DNA of 64,000 nucleotides from Desulfurococcaceae archaeon UBA285 (GCA_002495025.1 DADP01000025.1:23628-87627); one strand, 5' to 3'; positions 25,589 to 35,207 are shown, counted from the first letter of the stretch. A program made the numbers and translations. Notes: generated by a model not told the origin, from the letters alone.

Positions 25589-26272
25589 CTATATCTTGAT
25601 TTCAACGAGTTTCTTTCTTGCTGGGAGAGCTACATTGTATACTGGAACGTCTTTTACATAGACTACTTCGTATAATCCTAGATGAACATGTCCATGAATT
25701 ACTAAGTCTATAATCTCCTTTCTAATTACTTTCTCGAATCTTGTAGAAGCTAGATATGGATATGTCTCTATTTTCTCGCCTACTAGGTTTTTTCTCGTTA
25801 CACCATAGTGTGAAATCAAAACTATTTTTCTACAACCTTGATTTCTCAGATTTAACGCCATTTGCTCTATTTTAAATGGTAGTTCAATGTAGTATTTCTG
25901 TATATCTGGTATATTTCTAGCCTGCCATGGAGTTGGCTTGTCCAACGCCCCTCTTGTCCCTATAATACATAGTTCATTGTCATTAAGAGTAGTGTAGTCA
26001 TCGTTTAGCCATGTTACTTCTTTATATATTGACATATATAGTTTTTCGTAGCCCCTATACTCGTCATTTCCGAAGACAGAGATAATTCTAGCTCTTGGAA
26101 ACCGTTTTGAAACAACATCTAAGACGTGTCTAAGAGCAAATACATTGTTTCTTTCAACCATGTCTCCAGCAAATACAATTATATCTGGTTCACTCACAGT
26201 GTTTTTAAGCGCCTCTAGAAATAAAGGTAGATGCGTGGGACTGTGGACGTCTGAAGTAGCCAGTATATTCAT
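25589..26272 (-). CDS. Calcineurin-like metallophosphoesterase
   Basis: A 227-residue phosphoesterase. Metal ligands occur in order: SDVH near residue 10, FAGDMVE near 37, FGNDE near 68, SHYGVTRK near 150, and IHGHVHLG near 190. This is the full set for a dinuclear metal centre. The substrate is unknown; such archaeal proteins range from phosphodiesterases to nucleases. ATG 26272 follows GAGGTG by five bases. It is divergent from a zinc-ribbon gene. Confidence 0.85.
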   Translation of the reverse strand: MNILATSDVHSPTHLPLFLEALKNTVSEPDIIVFAGDMVERNNVFALRHVLDVVSKRFPRARIISVFGNDEYRGYEKLYMSIYKEVTWLNDDYTTLNDNELCIIGTRGALDKPTPWQARNIPDIQKYYIELPFKIEQMALNLRNQGCRKIVLISHYGVTRKNLVGEKIETYPYLASTRFEKVIRKEIIDLVIHGHVHLGLYEVVYVKDVPVYNVALPARKKLVEIKI

Positions 26273-26337
26273 TACCACACCTCTATATTAATTTAAAAAC
26301 CCCTCTATCCCTTAGATATGTGGGAAGGGTGAAAAAT

Positions 26338-26577
26338 ATGACTATTGGCTTGCTTAGAGGTGCAAATAAACCAGGACATAAGGGTTGGACGACAGAGAAG
26401 TGTATAATGTGTGCTACAACACTAGACTTCTTCCAGGGATATGAGTTAAAGAACATATATTATTGTCCAAAATGCCTATCTAACGGGTTAAAAGCATATT
26501 TCTGTGCAGCAGACGCTAGAAAAGTACACTATAAATGCCCATATTGTAGAAACGAGTTAAAACCATATTTTGAATAA
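26338..26577 (+). CDS. Small zinc-ribbon protein
   Basis: A 79-residue protein with three Cys pairs or near-pairs: KCIMC, YYCPKC, and YKCPYC, plus a lone Cys in YFCAAD. It likely binds one or two zinc ions. No enzyme domain is present. ATG 26338 follows GGGTGA, and a GTG at 26320 is less likely. It ends one base before the ferredoxin gene on the other strand. Its function is unknown; a nucleic-acid or complex-assembly role is only a guess. Confidence 0.75.
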   Translation: MTIGLLRGANKPGHKGWTTEKCIMCATTLDFFQGYELKNIYYCPKCLSNGLKAYFCAADARKVHYKCPYCRNELKPYFE

Positions 26578-26578
26578 T

Positions 26579-26794
26579 TTATTTAAAGAGACTGCGTTGT
26601 CCATTGTAAACCTCTATTCTTATAGCTCTCTTTGGACAAATAGGTATACATACATAGCACTCTAAACACTTTGATTCATTGACTAGCAATTGATTATCTC
26701 TAATACTAAATACGTGGCCAGGACAATACTCCACGCAGAGACCGCATAGATCACACTCCTCCCTTTCAACTAAAACAACTACGTGCAAAAACAA
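26579..26794 (-). CDS. 2[4Fe-4S] ferredoxin
   Basis: A 71-residue electron carrier. Two cluster motifs are complete: CDLCGLCVEYCPG and CLECYVCIPICPKRAI. Each supplies three cysteines in CX2CX2C plus a fourth followed by Pro. It could accept electrons from the tungsten AOR or other ferredoxin-linked oxidoreductases. The start is TTG with GAGGTG very close upstream, and the next TTG, two codons in, is equally possible. Confidence 0.88.
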   Translation of the reverse strand: MFLHVVVLVEREECDLCGLCVEYCPGHVFSIRDNQLLVNESKCLECYVCIPICPKRAIRIEVYNGQRSLFK

Positions 26795-26868
26795 TACACC
26801 TCTATAACCACCAGCTATGTTTAAAACGTGTTAAACACTAAAAGTTTTGTGAATTAAAGGTGTTTGTT

Positions 26869-27519
26869 GTGCTTGTTAAAGCCGATTTACACATACACTC
26901 GTCTTTTAGTGATGGGAGAGCAGGGCCTCTAGAAATACTCTATACTGCTCGCGAGCACGGTTTACAAGTTGTATCAATAACCGACCACGATACATTTACT
27001 GGTAGTATACACGCAAAACGATACATGGAAAACACTGGTGTCCTCGTAATACCTGGAGTTGAAGTTAGAAGCGAGCATGGAGATATACTCTTATACTGTG
27101 AGAGAGAAATAGATTTTCCACGTAGAGTAGATGCTCTAATAGAAAAAGCACACAGTGAAAACTGTTTAATTGTACCAGCACACCCATTCGACACTCTCAG
27201 ACTGGGTATAGGCGACCTTGTATTTGAATACAGAGACTGGGATGCTATCGAGGTATGGAATGCATCTGCAACAAGAGGAGCTAATAAAAAAGCAATTGAA
27301 GCAGCGAGAATACTCGGCAAGCCAGGACTAGCAAATAGCGACGCACACATACCCGGCGAGATCGGCGCTGCATTCAACGTAATTGAAGTAAGTGATTTAA
27401 AAATAGAGGCTATTTTCGAATCTATTAGAAAGGGGTTGACAAGGCCTGTTTATGGAAAACCCCCTTTTAAAACAAGAATAGACAGAGTAATATGGAGTAT
27501 TGAAAAACTATTTAGATAG
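26869..27519 (+). CDS. PHP-domain phosphoesterase
   Basis: A 217-residue PHP-family metal hydrolase. Motif I is ADLHIHSSFSDG, motif II VSITDHDTF, then VIPGVEVRSEHG, VPAHPFDTLRLG and the final ANSDAHIPGEIG. These give the usual trinuclear metal ligands. Stand-alone PHP proteins act as phosphoesterases on nucleotides or histidinol phosphate, and the substrate here is not evident. I chose GTG 26869, six bases after GGTG; GTG 26860 is in frame. It is convergent with valS. Confidence 0.85.
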   Translation: MLVKADLHIHSSFSDGRAGPLEILYTAREHGLQVVSITDHDTFTGSIHAKRYMENTGVLVIPGVEVRSEHGDILLYCEREIDFPRRVDALIEKAHSENCLIVPAHPFDTLRLGIGDLVFEYRDWDAIEVWNASATRGANKKAIEAARILGKPGLANSDAHIPGEIGAAFNVIEVSDLKIEAIFESIRKGLTRPVYGKPPFKTRIDRVIWSIEKLFR

Positions 27520-27523
27520 AAAA

Positions 27524-29965
27524 TCAGCGTTGAATATAAACTCCTCCACCAATATCAATAGTGTTTTCTGGTGGTTTCTCCTCGTAGAAATCAACGTTCT
27601 TTAATCCATGTAGGTCTACTAGTTCTTCTAGTGCTGGTTTAATACTTATTGGTAGGTATACTTTGACTTCTAGTGGCTGTGATAGTTTTAATCCATTTTC
27701 CTTCTTGTACTTCCATATAGCGTGATTAACCTCTATTACCTTCAATGCTAGGTCTGGGTTTTCTTCTAGGTATTCTTCTTCTGGTTCTGGGAATACCTCT
27801 TTATGGACTGTTCTACCATATAGTTCTCTATAAATAGCGTCTGTTACAAACGGCATTATTGGTGCTAGTGCACGGAGAATAGCTTTTAACGTGTAGTGTA
27901 GTACATACCAAGCTGCCTTTTGTTCCTCCACGCTGTATTTACCACTAGCATTGTAAGCTCTTGTCTTAGTTAGCTCTAAGTAGTGTGATGCAAAGTAGTT
28001 CCATGTAAACTGGTATATTTCACTTACTGGTATGTATACATCTAGCTCTCTATATCCAGAGTCTACGTTGAGTAATACTCTATTGAGTAGTGCAAGTGTA
28101 GCTCTATCTATTGGCCTCAATTCGTATGTATCTGGCTCTGGGAAGTTTGATATGTATCTAGCTATATTCCACAGCTTGGTTGCAAATAACAGTCCTGTTT
28201 TAATTGTTGCCTCACTAAACCTGTAGTCGTAGCCTAGTTTAGCACTAGATGCAGCCCAGAATCTAAAGGCGTCTGCACCATACTTCTCTAGGAATGGCTC
28301 TGGATCTATTACATTACCTTTTGATTTATGCATTGCTTCTCCTTTCTCGTCTAATCCCATTCCACTTATACGTATCCATCTAAATGCTGGTTTACCAGTT
28401 AACTGGTATACTCTGAGAATAGTGTAGTATAGCCATGTTCTAACAATGTCTACGCCCTGCGGTCTAATAGTGTTCTTGAATGCTTTATTAAATAATTTGG
28501 GGTTTCTCAAGTAGCCTGTAACATATAGTACAGAGATACTGCTGTCAAACCACGTGTCGAATACTTTCTTCTCGCCTTCTAACTCGCTAGCTGGTGCTCC
28601 ACACTTAGGGCATTTATCCCATGGTGGTGGGTCTCTCCATGGCTGATAGTATCTACCGGGTTCTGGTACTAGTATAGCACCACACTTTCTACATCTCCAA
28701 ACAGGTACTTCTGTAGCGTAGAATCTATCTCTACTTATTGGCCAATCAGTTGTAACAGAGTTAATCCAGTCTACTAGTTTTACCTTGTGGAATTCTGGTT
28801 TAAACTCCATTTCATCAATTAGTTTTAGTAGTGCATCTTTGAATTCTAGTTGTTTAAGAAACCATTCACGCGCGTGTATTATTTGAATTGGTGTTTTACA
28901 CCTCCAGCAAACAGGAACATAGTGTTTTATCTTTTCTTTCTTTAATAGCAGGCCTTTAGCTTCTAGTAGTTCTACTGCTTTAGCTCTCGCCTCTCTAATA
29001 GTTAATCCTGCTAGTGGGCCGGCTTCTTCTGTTAGTTTTCCATCTTTGTCTACTATTACTATTGGCTCTAATCCCAGGTCTCTAAACATAACAACATCTG
29101 CGTGGTCTCCATAACTACATATCATTACTAGTCCTGTACCGAAATCAGGGTCTATTATATCGTGTTGTAGAATTGGCATTTCATGACCGTATAATGGGTT
29201 AATAGCTACTCTACCCTCTAAGTGTTTATACCTCTCGTCTTTTGGATTATATGCTAGTGCTTTACAAGACCTGAGTAGCTCGGGCCTCGTAGTAGCTACA
29301 ACTAGGTATTCACTAGAGTCTTTCAATGGGAATTTAATATAGTATAAATAGCCCTCTTCCTCTAAATACTCTAATTCAGCGTCTGCAAGAGTAGTTTTAC
29401 ACCTGGGGCAGAAGTTTACTGGCCTCTCCGCTTCGTATATCAATCCCCTATTAAACAACTCAATAAATGTTGCTTGTGTTATACGTCTATATTCGGGGCT
29501 ATCAGTACCATTCCTCCAGTAGTCAAAACTGCATCCAAGTCTCTTCCATATCTTTACGAGTTCTTCTTCTGTTTTATCTAGGAAAGCCTTGCACATTTCT
29601 AGGAATTTCGCTCTCCCCTCTGGTGTTTTAGCGTATTCATGAGCATTTATCTTGTATGCTTTTTCTACTTGCACTTCAACTGGTAGTCCATTTCTATCAG
29701 CGTAAAATGGGACAATAACGTTGTATCCCTTCATGCGGAAGTATCGTGCAATCATGTCTATTTGAGCATAGTGTGCTGCTCCACCAACATGCCATTTTCC
29801 ACTCGCATATGGTGGAGGAGTATCTATTGCAATTATTTCTCTGGGGTCTTCGGGGGAGAAGTGGAACTCGTATAGTTTCTCTTCTTCCCACTTCTTAGCT
29901 AATTCTAGTTCTCTACTTGGATCCCACCTAGTAGAAGATATTTTTGGTTTAAACTCCTTAATCAT
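27524..29965 (-). CDS. valS: Valyl-tRNA synthetase (crenarchaeal type)
   Basis: An 813-residue class I synthetase. The HIGH motif is altered to HVGG in SGKWHVGGAAHY, which I recall as normal for crenarchaeal ValRS. The KMSKS-like motif is MHKSKGNVIDPEPFLEKYGADAFRFW. An editing domain lies between them, and a zinc-binding segment has CRKCGAIL and CPKCGAP. The first Cys pair in FCPRCKTTLADAELEY is also typical. ATG 29965 is chosen; a TTG at 29986 extends the frame. tRNA-Val is encoded about 29 kb away in the same window. Confidence 0.92.
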   Translation of the reverse strand: MIKEFKPKISSTRWDPSRELELAKKWEEEKLYEFHFSPEDPREIIAIDTPPPYASGKWHVGGAAHYAQIDMIARYFRMKGYNVIVPFYADRNGLPVEVQVEKAYKINAHEYAKTPEGRAKFLEMCKAFLDKTEEELVKIWKRLGCSFDYWRNGTDSPEYRRITQATFIELFNRGLIYEAERPVNFCPRCKTTLADAELEYLEEEGYLYYIKFPLKDSSEYLVVATTRPELLRSCKALAYNPKDERYKHLEGRVAINPLYGHEMPILQHDIIDPDFGTGLVMICSYGDHADVVMFRDLGLEPIVIVDKDGKLTEEAGPLAGLTIREARAKAVELLEAKGLLLKKEKIKHYVPVCWRCKTPIQIIHAREWFLKQLEFKDALLKLIDEMEFKPEFHKVKLVDWINSVTTDWPISRDRFYATEVPVWRCRKCGAILVPEPGRYYQPWRDPPPWDKCPKCGAPASELEGEKKVFDTWFDSSISVLYVTGYLRNPKLFNKAFKNTIRPQGVDIVRTWLYYTILRVYQLTGKPAFRWIRISGMGLDEKGEAMHKSKGNVIDPEPFLEKYGADAFRFWAASSAKLGYDYRFSEATIKTGLLFATKLWNIARYISNFPEPDTYELRPIDRATLALLNRVLLNVDSGYRELDVYIPVSEIYQFTWNYFASHYLELTKTRAYNASGKYSVEEQKAAWYVLHYTLKAILRALAPIMPFVTDAIYRELYGRTVHKEVFPEPEEEYLEENPDLALKVIEVNHAIWKYKKENGLKLSQPLEVKVYLPISIKPALEELVDLHGLKNVDFYEEKPPENTIDIGGGVYIQR

Positions 29966-30048
29966 AGTGTTTCTCGCCCTTACCAATCATACACTGTAAT
30001 CTATCATCTTCAACTACTGGTGTATATATAGAGAGGTATTATTTAAGA

Positions 30049-30402
30049 TTAAATCTGTTCTCCACGAGCTATTCTCCAAGATAGCTCGTAGAGTGCTTGA
30101 ATCTGATTATATCCTGGTTTCTCTCTACAGAGCCATTTAACACTAATTGTTTCTCTCTTACCACTTGTTTTCACACCTATAATAGTGATTTTACTGGGAT
30201 TGCATGGATATTCTTGACTATTGTTTAGAGTGATCTCTTTTACTAGTAGACAAGTGTTGTTTATGCATTTTTCAACTGGTTCTCCTAGACGCCAATCAGT
30301 AATATATACATCTACTGATACTAAGAAGCCCCCTTCATCTTCGAGGACGACTACTCTATAGTAATTATCGAAGTAATACTCGTTTACTCCCTCCACGCTC
30401 AA
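30049..30402 (-). CDS. Unknown small protein
   Basis: I do not recognise this 117-residue protein. It is strand-rich (YRVVVLEDEGGFLVSVDVYI, KITIIGVKTSGKRETISVKW) with four cysteines and a helical C-terminus. No signal peptide or membrane helix is seen. It begins with TTG after GAGGTG at a long spacing. It lies alone between valS and a radical SAM gene in the same direction. Confidence 0.6.
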   Translation of the reverse strand: MSVEGVNEYYFDNYYRVVVLEDEGGFLVSVDVYITDWRLGEPVEKCINNTCLLVKEITLNNSQEYPCNPSKITIIGVKTSGKRETISVKWLCREKPGYNQIQALYELSWRIARGEQI

Positions 30403-30455
30403 ATCTTGCTACACCTCGTTTCCAGTATTGTCTTTAATTAGAGAAGTAGTTTAAA

Positions 30456-31592
30456 TTAGGAGACAGGTTTGTAGACTAATCCCAGTTCATCTGCTATTCT
30501 ATATGCCTCCATAATCTCGCTGTGACGGGGTCTTCTAGCAATATCTTTATACATTTCGGGGTATTTTACTACGAGGTGTTCTGGTCTATACTGGTCCATT
30601 ATGTTAACTAGTGCTCTAGGTGTATTCTTTGCAATCCATTCAAGTACTGGTTTTGTACAGCATTCAATATGGTTTGGTAGAACGAGGTGTCTTATAATAA
30701 TGTCTCCACTATCATGCGCTCTCTTTATATTTCTCGTCGCAACCTCCCAGTAGTTTCTAACTTTACTGAGCCTCCAAGCACACTGGTTGTTACCGTATTT
30801 GAGGTCTGGTAGCCATATATCAATAATGTCTTCTAATAGCTTCATAGACTCCTCGCTCATATACATATTGCTATTCCATAACTGGGGAACGTTTACATCA
30901 ACGTATTTGAAGCTTTCAAGTATGAATGGAATGTGCGGCGTTGGATCCCCGCCTACATGGTTTATATTCCGGGCGCCAGTACGCCTTAAATAGACTTGTA
31001 TAGATGCTAGTTCTCGAGGAGTTAACTTCTCACCACTCCGCGGGTTTACCTGGCTTATATCGTAGTTTTGGCAAAACACGCACTTGAAATTACATCCTCC
31101 ATAGAATATTGTTCCACTTGGAACTAGTGGTGCTTCTTCACCCATGTGGTGGAAGTAGCTGTGTACTATTACATCTTTATCCATTGTGCAAACACCTGGT
31201 TTTCCCTCTAGTCTTAGAACTCCACATCTACGTTCACATAGTCTGCATGGGTTTACTAGCCGGTATGCAATAGCGATTTTTACATCTAGATAGCTATACC
31301 TTGGTTTTTCGTATTTCTCGAGTCCACGAAGGCCCTCGGAAGCCAGGTCTCTGTAAAATCCCTGAAATACCCTTGCTGCTTCTTCGTGTATTTTCCAGAG
31401 TTCTTCAATACTCAACACTGAATTATATGGGTCTACATCTACTGCGAGGAGTTTTGCAACTAGAAATCTAGCTGGTTTTTCATTTTTCATTACACTATAG
31501 TAATGTGACAATCTCTCCTTGACTACCGGGTCGCTCCAAACTGTTAGAGCGTCTGGTCTGTAATTCCATAGTGTAATAAACCAGTCTACCAT
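30456..31592 (-). CDS. Radical SAM protein, PflA-like (COG1313 type)
   Basis: A 378-residue radical SAM enzyme. An N-terminal Cys-rich segment (CRLCERRCGVLRLEGKPGVC) precedes the cluster motif CNFKCVFCQNYDIS (CX3CX2C). NHVGGDPTPH supplies the SAM-binding GGDPTP motif. This arrangement matches archaeal and bacterial proteins annotated as pyruvate formate-lyase-activating enzyme homologs of COG1313. No glycyl radical enzyme is nearby and the substrate is unknown. The start ATG is at 31592. Confidence 0.85.
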   Translation of the reverse strand: MVDWFITLWNYRPDALTVWSDPVVKERLSHYYSVMKNEKPARFLVAKLLAVDVDPYNSVLSIEELWKIHEEAARVFQGFYRDLASEGLRGLEKYEKPRYSYLDVKIAIAYRLVNPCRLCERRCGVLRLEGKPGVCTMDKDVIVHSYFHHMGEEAPLVPSGTIFYGGCNFKCVFCQNYDISQVNPRSGEKLTPRELASIQVYLRRTGARNINHVGGDPTPHIPFILESFKYVDVNVPQLWNSNMYMSEESMKLLEDIIDIWLPDLKYGNNQCAWRLSKVRNYWEVATRNIKRAHDSGDIIIRHLVLPNHIECCTKPVLEWIAKNTPRALVNIMDQYRPEHLVVKYPEMYKDIARRPRHSEIMEAYRIADELGLVYKPVS

Positions 31593-31639
31593 GGACTACC
31601 CGTATATATAGTGTGTTTCAATCCCTATTCAATACTACT

Positions 31640-32278
31640 CTATATCAACCCTAGCTCGAGGATTTCATCTAGATCTCTAACTACGTATTTAGCGTGTTGA
31701 CACGCTTTCCCACAGGGTTCAACAGCTATTGAAACACCAACGGATTTAAATATCTCTATATCCCACTCGCTATCTCCCACGTATACAACGTTTTCTCTAT
31801 TTACACCGAGACTACTTGCTAGGTTTAATACTACTTCTTTCTTTTCTCTCAGTGGAACTCTCGCTACTCCACCAGGTACTAGTTCATCATTGTAGAAGTA
31901 GAGTTCATTATATAAACAGATGTCTACACCTAGTTCACTACAAACCCTCTTTACGAGTAAGTCAACACCACTACTAACAATTGCCGTGTAATGGCCCTTC
32001 TTTTTAATTTCGTCAACTACTCTCTTCGCCGTGTTTCTTAGTTTTATTTTTGAAAGCGCGTTTTCTACTTCGCTCTTCTTTATTGGTTTTCCATAGCTGT
32101 GTATCATTAACGCTATATCTATTTTCATCCAGTCAAGATACGATATCACTCCCTTTCTATATAGTTCAGCGAAGTAAGAGTTGTCTCGGCTACCAAAATA
32201 CTCGTGGAGAAACCCCCAACTACTCTTATCTACTGTTAATACTCCATCACAGTCAAATACAAAGAGTTTTTTCTGCAA
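31640..32278 (-). CDS. HAD-family phosphatase (phosphoserine phosphatase-like)
   Basis: A 212-residue HAD-IB hydrolase. Motif I is VFDCDGVLT with nucleophile Asp and acid Asp. Motif II is AIVSSGVD, motif III Lys is in REKKEVV, and motif IV is VYVGDSEWDIEIF. The cap is the four-helix type of SerB-like enzymes. Serine synthesis is one possible role. It overlaps the upstream small gene by 26 bases and begins with TTG after GGTGG, so it is probably translated from one operon with the two unknown genes upstream. Confidence 0.83.
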   Translation of the reverse strand: MQKKLFVFDCDGVLTVDKSSWGFLHEYFGSRDNSYFAELYRKGVISYLDWMKIDIALMIHSYGKPIKKSEVENALSKIKLRNTAKRVVDEIKKKGHYTAIVSSGVDLLVKRVCSELGVDICLYNELYFYNDELVPGGVARVPLREKKEVVLNLASSLGVNRENVVYVGDSEWDIEIFKSVGVSIAVEPCGKACQHAKYVVRDLDEILELGLI

Positions 32279-32534
32279 TATCAGCCACCTTGACTAGTAT
32301 ACTTCTCGGTGTTTGAATTGCATTTCTATTAATTTTAACTACTACTTTAATGTGTTGTTTATACAGTCCAATATCTACTTCTATCCCGCCTTTAACTACT
32401 GCTTTAACTATGTTTTTCTCGATATTGATGCTCTCTGGTTTTAAATACTCTTCTACTAGTTTAACGAGTTCATCTATTTCTATACACTTCTTTTCTTCTT
32501 CTTGTCTACTGGTTTCTACTAGTGGTTTAGACAA
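32253..32534 (-). CDS. Unknown small protein in HAD-phosphatase operon
   Basis: A 93-residue protein, unrecognised. An acidic N-terminus (EEEKKCIEIDELVKLVEEYL) leads into alternating strands (VKAVVKGGIEVDIGLYKQHIKVVVKI). Its ends overlap both neighbours (16 and 26 bases), which supports a translated operon. The start is TTG. Confidence 0.55.
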   Translation of the reverse strand: MSKPLVETSRQEEEKKCIEIDELVKLVEEYLKPESINIEKNIVKAVVKGGIEVDIGLYKQHIKVVVKINRNAIQTPRSILVKVADIAEKTLCI

Positions 32535-32854
32535 GTACTTCTCTTTACTTCCCTTGTTTTATCAATTAACTCTTTGTATTCTGGATATGCTTCCTCGATT
32601 TTTCCCAGTAGGTCGAATAGTAGTTCCACTATATTCATAGATTTTAAAAGCTGAATTAACTCTTCAAAGTCTTTTGATTCAAAGTATCTAGCTAGATTTA
32701 ATGGGCTTCCTCCATAAATACTAAACTTGTATTTTTCCTCGGCTCTATATAGTGCTTTTTTAACTTCAATAGCATCTCTTGGAGACAGTTTTCCTTCTTC
32801 AACGTATTTATCAATCAATGGATTAGCTATGTGTCTTAGAAAATCAAGCTTCAA
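32519..32854 (-). CDS. Unknown helical protein, first gene of small operon
   Basis: A 111-residue protein that is almost all helical and highly charged (RHIANPLIDKYVEEGKLSPRDA, YFESKDFEELIQLLKSM). No motif is recognised. TTG 32854 follows GAGGTGG by six bases, a strong site. It heads a three-gene overlapping operon ending in the HAD phosphatase, and is divergent from a TRAM-domain gene. Confidence 0.6.
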   Translation of the reverse strand: MKLDFLRHIANPLIDKYVEEGKLSPRDAIEVKKALYRAEEKYKFSIYGGSPLNLARYFESKDFEELIQLLKSMNIVELLFDLLGKIEEAYPEYKELIDKTREVKRSTCLNH

Positions 32855-32899
32855 ACAACCACCTCAAACTTTTTAAAGGTTTTATACTTATTTAAACCA

Positions 32900-33241
32900 G
32901 TGATAAAAGACATAGCGTATAGTGTGTTACACGTGTCTAGAAACAACAATAAAAAACAACAGGGTTGGAATCCATATAGTAGCAACATACAGAGATTCAG
33001 TATCTATCCATCAATAAGAAACCCGGAAGAAAGGAGTCTGAGAATAGGAGATGTTATAACAGTCAATATATACGACATTGACGAGAAAGGCAATGGAGTA
33101 GTTCGATATGGAGATAAAAAAATAATTATTCCAAACGCTACTAGCGGTTCAAGAGTAAAAATAAAAATAATTAAGATTCAAGGAGATATCGCCATAGGCC
33201 ATATAATCAGCGTGCTCAACGAGTCTAATAGCGAGTACTAG
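32900..33241 (+). CDS. TRAM-domain RNA-binding protein
   Basis: A 113-residue protein whose C-terminal about 65 residues form a TRAM domain: RIGDVITVNIYDIDEKGNGVVRYGDKKIIIPNA then GSRVKIKIIKI. Stand-alone TRAM proteins are common in archaea and bind RNA, with proposed RNA-chaperone roles. The N-terminal about 45 residues are polar and likely disordered (NNNKKQQGWNPYSSN). The start is a GTG and could lie further in. Confidence 0.83.
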   Translation: MIKDIAYSVLHVSRNNNKKQQGWNPYSSNIQRFSIYPSIRNPEERSLRIGDVITVNIYDIDEKGNGVVRYGDKKIIIPNATSGSRVKIKIIKIQGDIAIGHIISVLNESNSEY

Positions 33242-33261
33242 TAGCACTGCAATAGTATACT

Positions 33262-33750
33262 CTACTTCTTATACCCTATTTTCCTCAGAAATTCCTTTCT
33301 CTCCCTTTTATCCTCTTCTGATTCTACACCTAGTGGTGGATATCCATCAACAACTCCAATAATAGTTCTACCCTGACTGGTTTCAGCCACTATTACCTCG
33401 ACTGGATTACCTGTCGCGACATATAGTGATACTACTTCTTGAACTTGTTTTAACTGGTTTAATACATTGATTGGATACGCGTTTCTAATAAACAAGACAA
33501 ATGTGTGTCCAGCACCAATATTTAATGCTGTCTCTACAGCTACTTTTACTAGTTCTTCATCGTTTCCCTCGTAGCGAACCAATCTCTTACCACTTGCTTC
33601 GTTAAATGCCAATCCAAATTTAATACCTGGCACACTTGTCACGAGGACCTCGTATATGTCTTCAACTGTCTTTATAAAGTGGCTTCTACCAATAATGACG
33701 TTTGCTCCCTCTGGTATTTTAACGGGTATTTTAATGAATTTTACATCCAT
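33262..33750 (-). CDS. Adenosine-specific kinase-like protein (DUF355/COG1839)
   Basis: A 162-residue protein matching the small archaeal and bacterial family named adenosine-specific kinase. Typical segments are [45 protein letters not shown], and [20 protein letters not shown], ending with the VGVDG-like [14 protein letters not shown]. The biochemical role is not firmly known. The open frame runs to 33855, but ATG 33750, preceded by GGGTG, fits family length. Confidence 0.85.
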   Translation of the reverse strand: MDVKFIKIPVKIPEGANVIIGRSHFIKTVEDIYEVLVTSVPGIKFGLAFNEASGKRLVRYEGNDEELVKVAVETALNIGAGHTFVLFIRNAYPINVLNQLKQVQEVVSLYVATGNPVEVIVAETSQGRTIIGVVDGYPPLGVESEEDKRERKEFLRKIGYKK

Positions 33751-33845
33751 GAGTACACCCCATGATAAAAGTATATACGTGGAGATAAATTTATTATCTA
33801 TTGATGTACCAGTGCTTTTCAAACTACTCGAGAGGGGTATAATAG

Positions 33846-34460
33846 GTGAATTCATTGAAAATAGCTACTAAGATATTAAAGTTGAAACAAGTCGAGGAAA
33901 AAGACGATAATGTGAGTATTACGGGCTTCCGCGTAGAAGACGAGAAATGGGATATTAAAGAAGTAGATAGCGAAGAATCACGTGAAAAAGTAATTAATAA
34001 ACTACTCGAAGTAGCCGGTGAATACATGGTCCACGAGAAAACAAGTGATTCACCTGTACTAATAGAAGTTGAAACACTCGGTCAAAAAGTAATTATTGGT
34101 GAAGGCGGAGATCTCAACGCGTCTACAGTGCTAATACCCAAACCACAATACCTACGTAGAATACTCTTTATTAAGTGTACAGAGCCCACTAACTGCCGTG
34201 TAGTATACGAGTATAAACCATCATCACAATTCATAGTATACGAGGGAAATCTATCAATAAACAATATAGACTACGACTTCATTGTATTAGAAGGCAATGA
34301 ATACACTAGAATAATCTATCCACACGAACTCCTCCTACCCAAACCAAAACCAAAAATAGAAGAGAAAAAGAAAAAGAAGAGGAGAAAAAAGTCTAAAAAA
34401 TCAAAGACAAAGTCAAAGAGTAAAAAGAGAAAAACCAGGAAGAAGAAAAGTAGTAAGTAG
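33846..34460 (+). CDS. Unknown protein with long lysine/arginine-rich tail
   Basis: A 204-residue protein, unrecognised. The first about 165 residues are alpha/beta with two cysteines ([15 protein letters not shown]). The last about 40 are nearly all Lys, Arg and Ser, suggesting a disordered nucleic-acid-binding tail. It begins with GTG, or TTG 33855 after GGTGA. It ends eight bases before the phosphorylase gene and probably shares its transcript. Confidence 0.65.
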   Translation: MNSLKIATKILKLKQVEEKDDNVSITGFRVEDEKWDIKEVDSEESREKVINKLLEVAGEYMVHEKTSDSPVLIEVETLGQKVIIGEGGDLNASTVLIPKPQYLRRILFIKCTEPTNCRVVYEYKPSSQFIVYEGNLSINNIDYDFIVLEGNEYTRIIYPHELLLPKPKPKIEEKKKKKRRKKSKKSKTKSKSKKRKTRKKKSSK

Positions 34461-34468
34461 GTGGTTTA

Positions 34469-35200
34469 ATGCCCATTCACATAAAGGCCTCAAAAGAAGA
34501 CATAGCTGAAAACGTAATTGCATCTGGAGACCCTGGTAGAATAGACCTCCTCTCAAACCTCCTCGAAGACCCGAAAGTAGTAAATACTCATAGAGGACTA
34601 AAAGTAGTTACAGGACACTATAAAAACAACCGTATAACACTAGCTACTCACGGAATAGGAGGACCGAGTGCTGCAATAGTATTCGAGGAACTAAGCCAGC
34701 TAGGAGCAAAGAGAATAGTGAGACTTGGAACAACTGGTGGAATTAGAAGAGATACTAGAATAGGCGATATAATAGTTGCAACTGGAGCAGCATATCCTAG
34801 TGGTGGCTGTGCTCTAGGACAATACATGCCTGGAATTTGTGGAGCAACCTCGCCAGATCCTGTACTAACTACACGGATAATAGAAGCTCTCGTAGAAAAT
34901 AAAATACCATTTAAACAGGGACCAGTATTCTCTAGTGATGCATTCTACGCTGAATCACCTGATTTCGCTAGTAGAATGGAGCATTATGGAATAGTAGCAG
35001 TAGAAATGGAGGCCGCTGTATTATTCGGTCTTGGATGGATGCGTGGATTTCAAACTGCATGTGTATTAATAGTAAGTGATGTACTACACGGCGAAGAAGC
35101 CTTTAAGAAATACCTGACAACGGAGGAGCTAGCAGATTTATTTATTAAGACTGGAAAGATAATAATGGATGTATATAGTAGATACTATAGAGGTGAATAG
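34469..35200 (+). CDS. Nucleoside phosphorylase (MTA/purine nucleoside phosphorylase type)
   Basis: A 243-residue NP-I family phosphorylase similar in length and motifs to the hexameric Sulfolobus 5'-methylthioadenosine phosphorylase. VIASGDPGRIDLLS binds phosphate, VRLGTTGGI is the core motif, VEMEAAVLFGLG binds the ribose, and VSDVLHG carries the base-binding Asp. It would salvage purines or methylthioadenosine. ATG follows GGTGGTTTA. It ends just before cysS. Confidence 0.88.
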   Translation: MPIHIKASKEDIAENVIASGDPGRIDLLSNLLEDPKVVNTHRGLKVVTGHYKNNRITLATHGIGGPSAAIVFEELSQLGAKRIVRLGTTGGIRRDTRIGDIIVATGAAYPSGGCALGQYMPGICGATSPDPVLTTRIIEALVENKIPFKQGPVFSSDAFYAESPDFASRMEHYGIVAVEMEAAVLFGLGWMRGFQTACVLIVSDVLHGEEAFKKYLTTEELADLFIKTGKIIMDVYSRYYRGE

Positions 35201-35207
35201 AGACATT

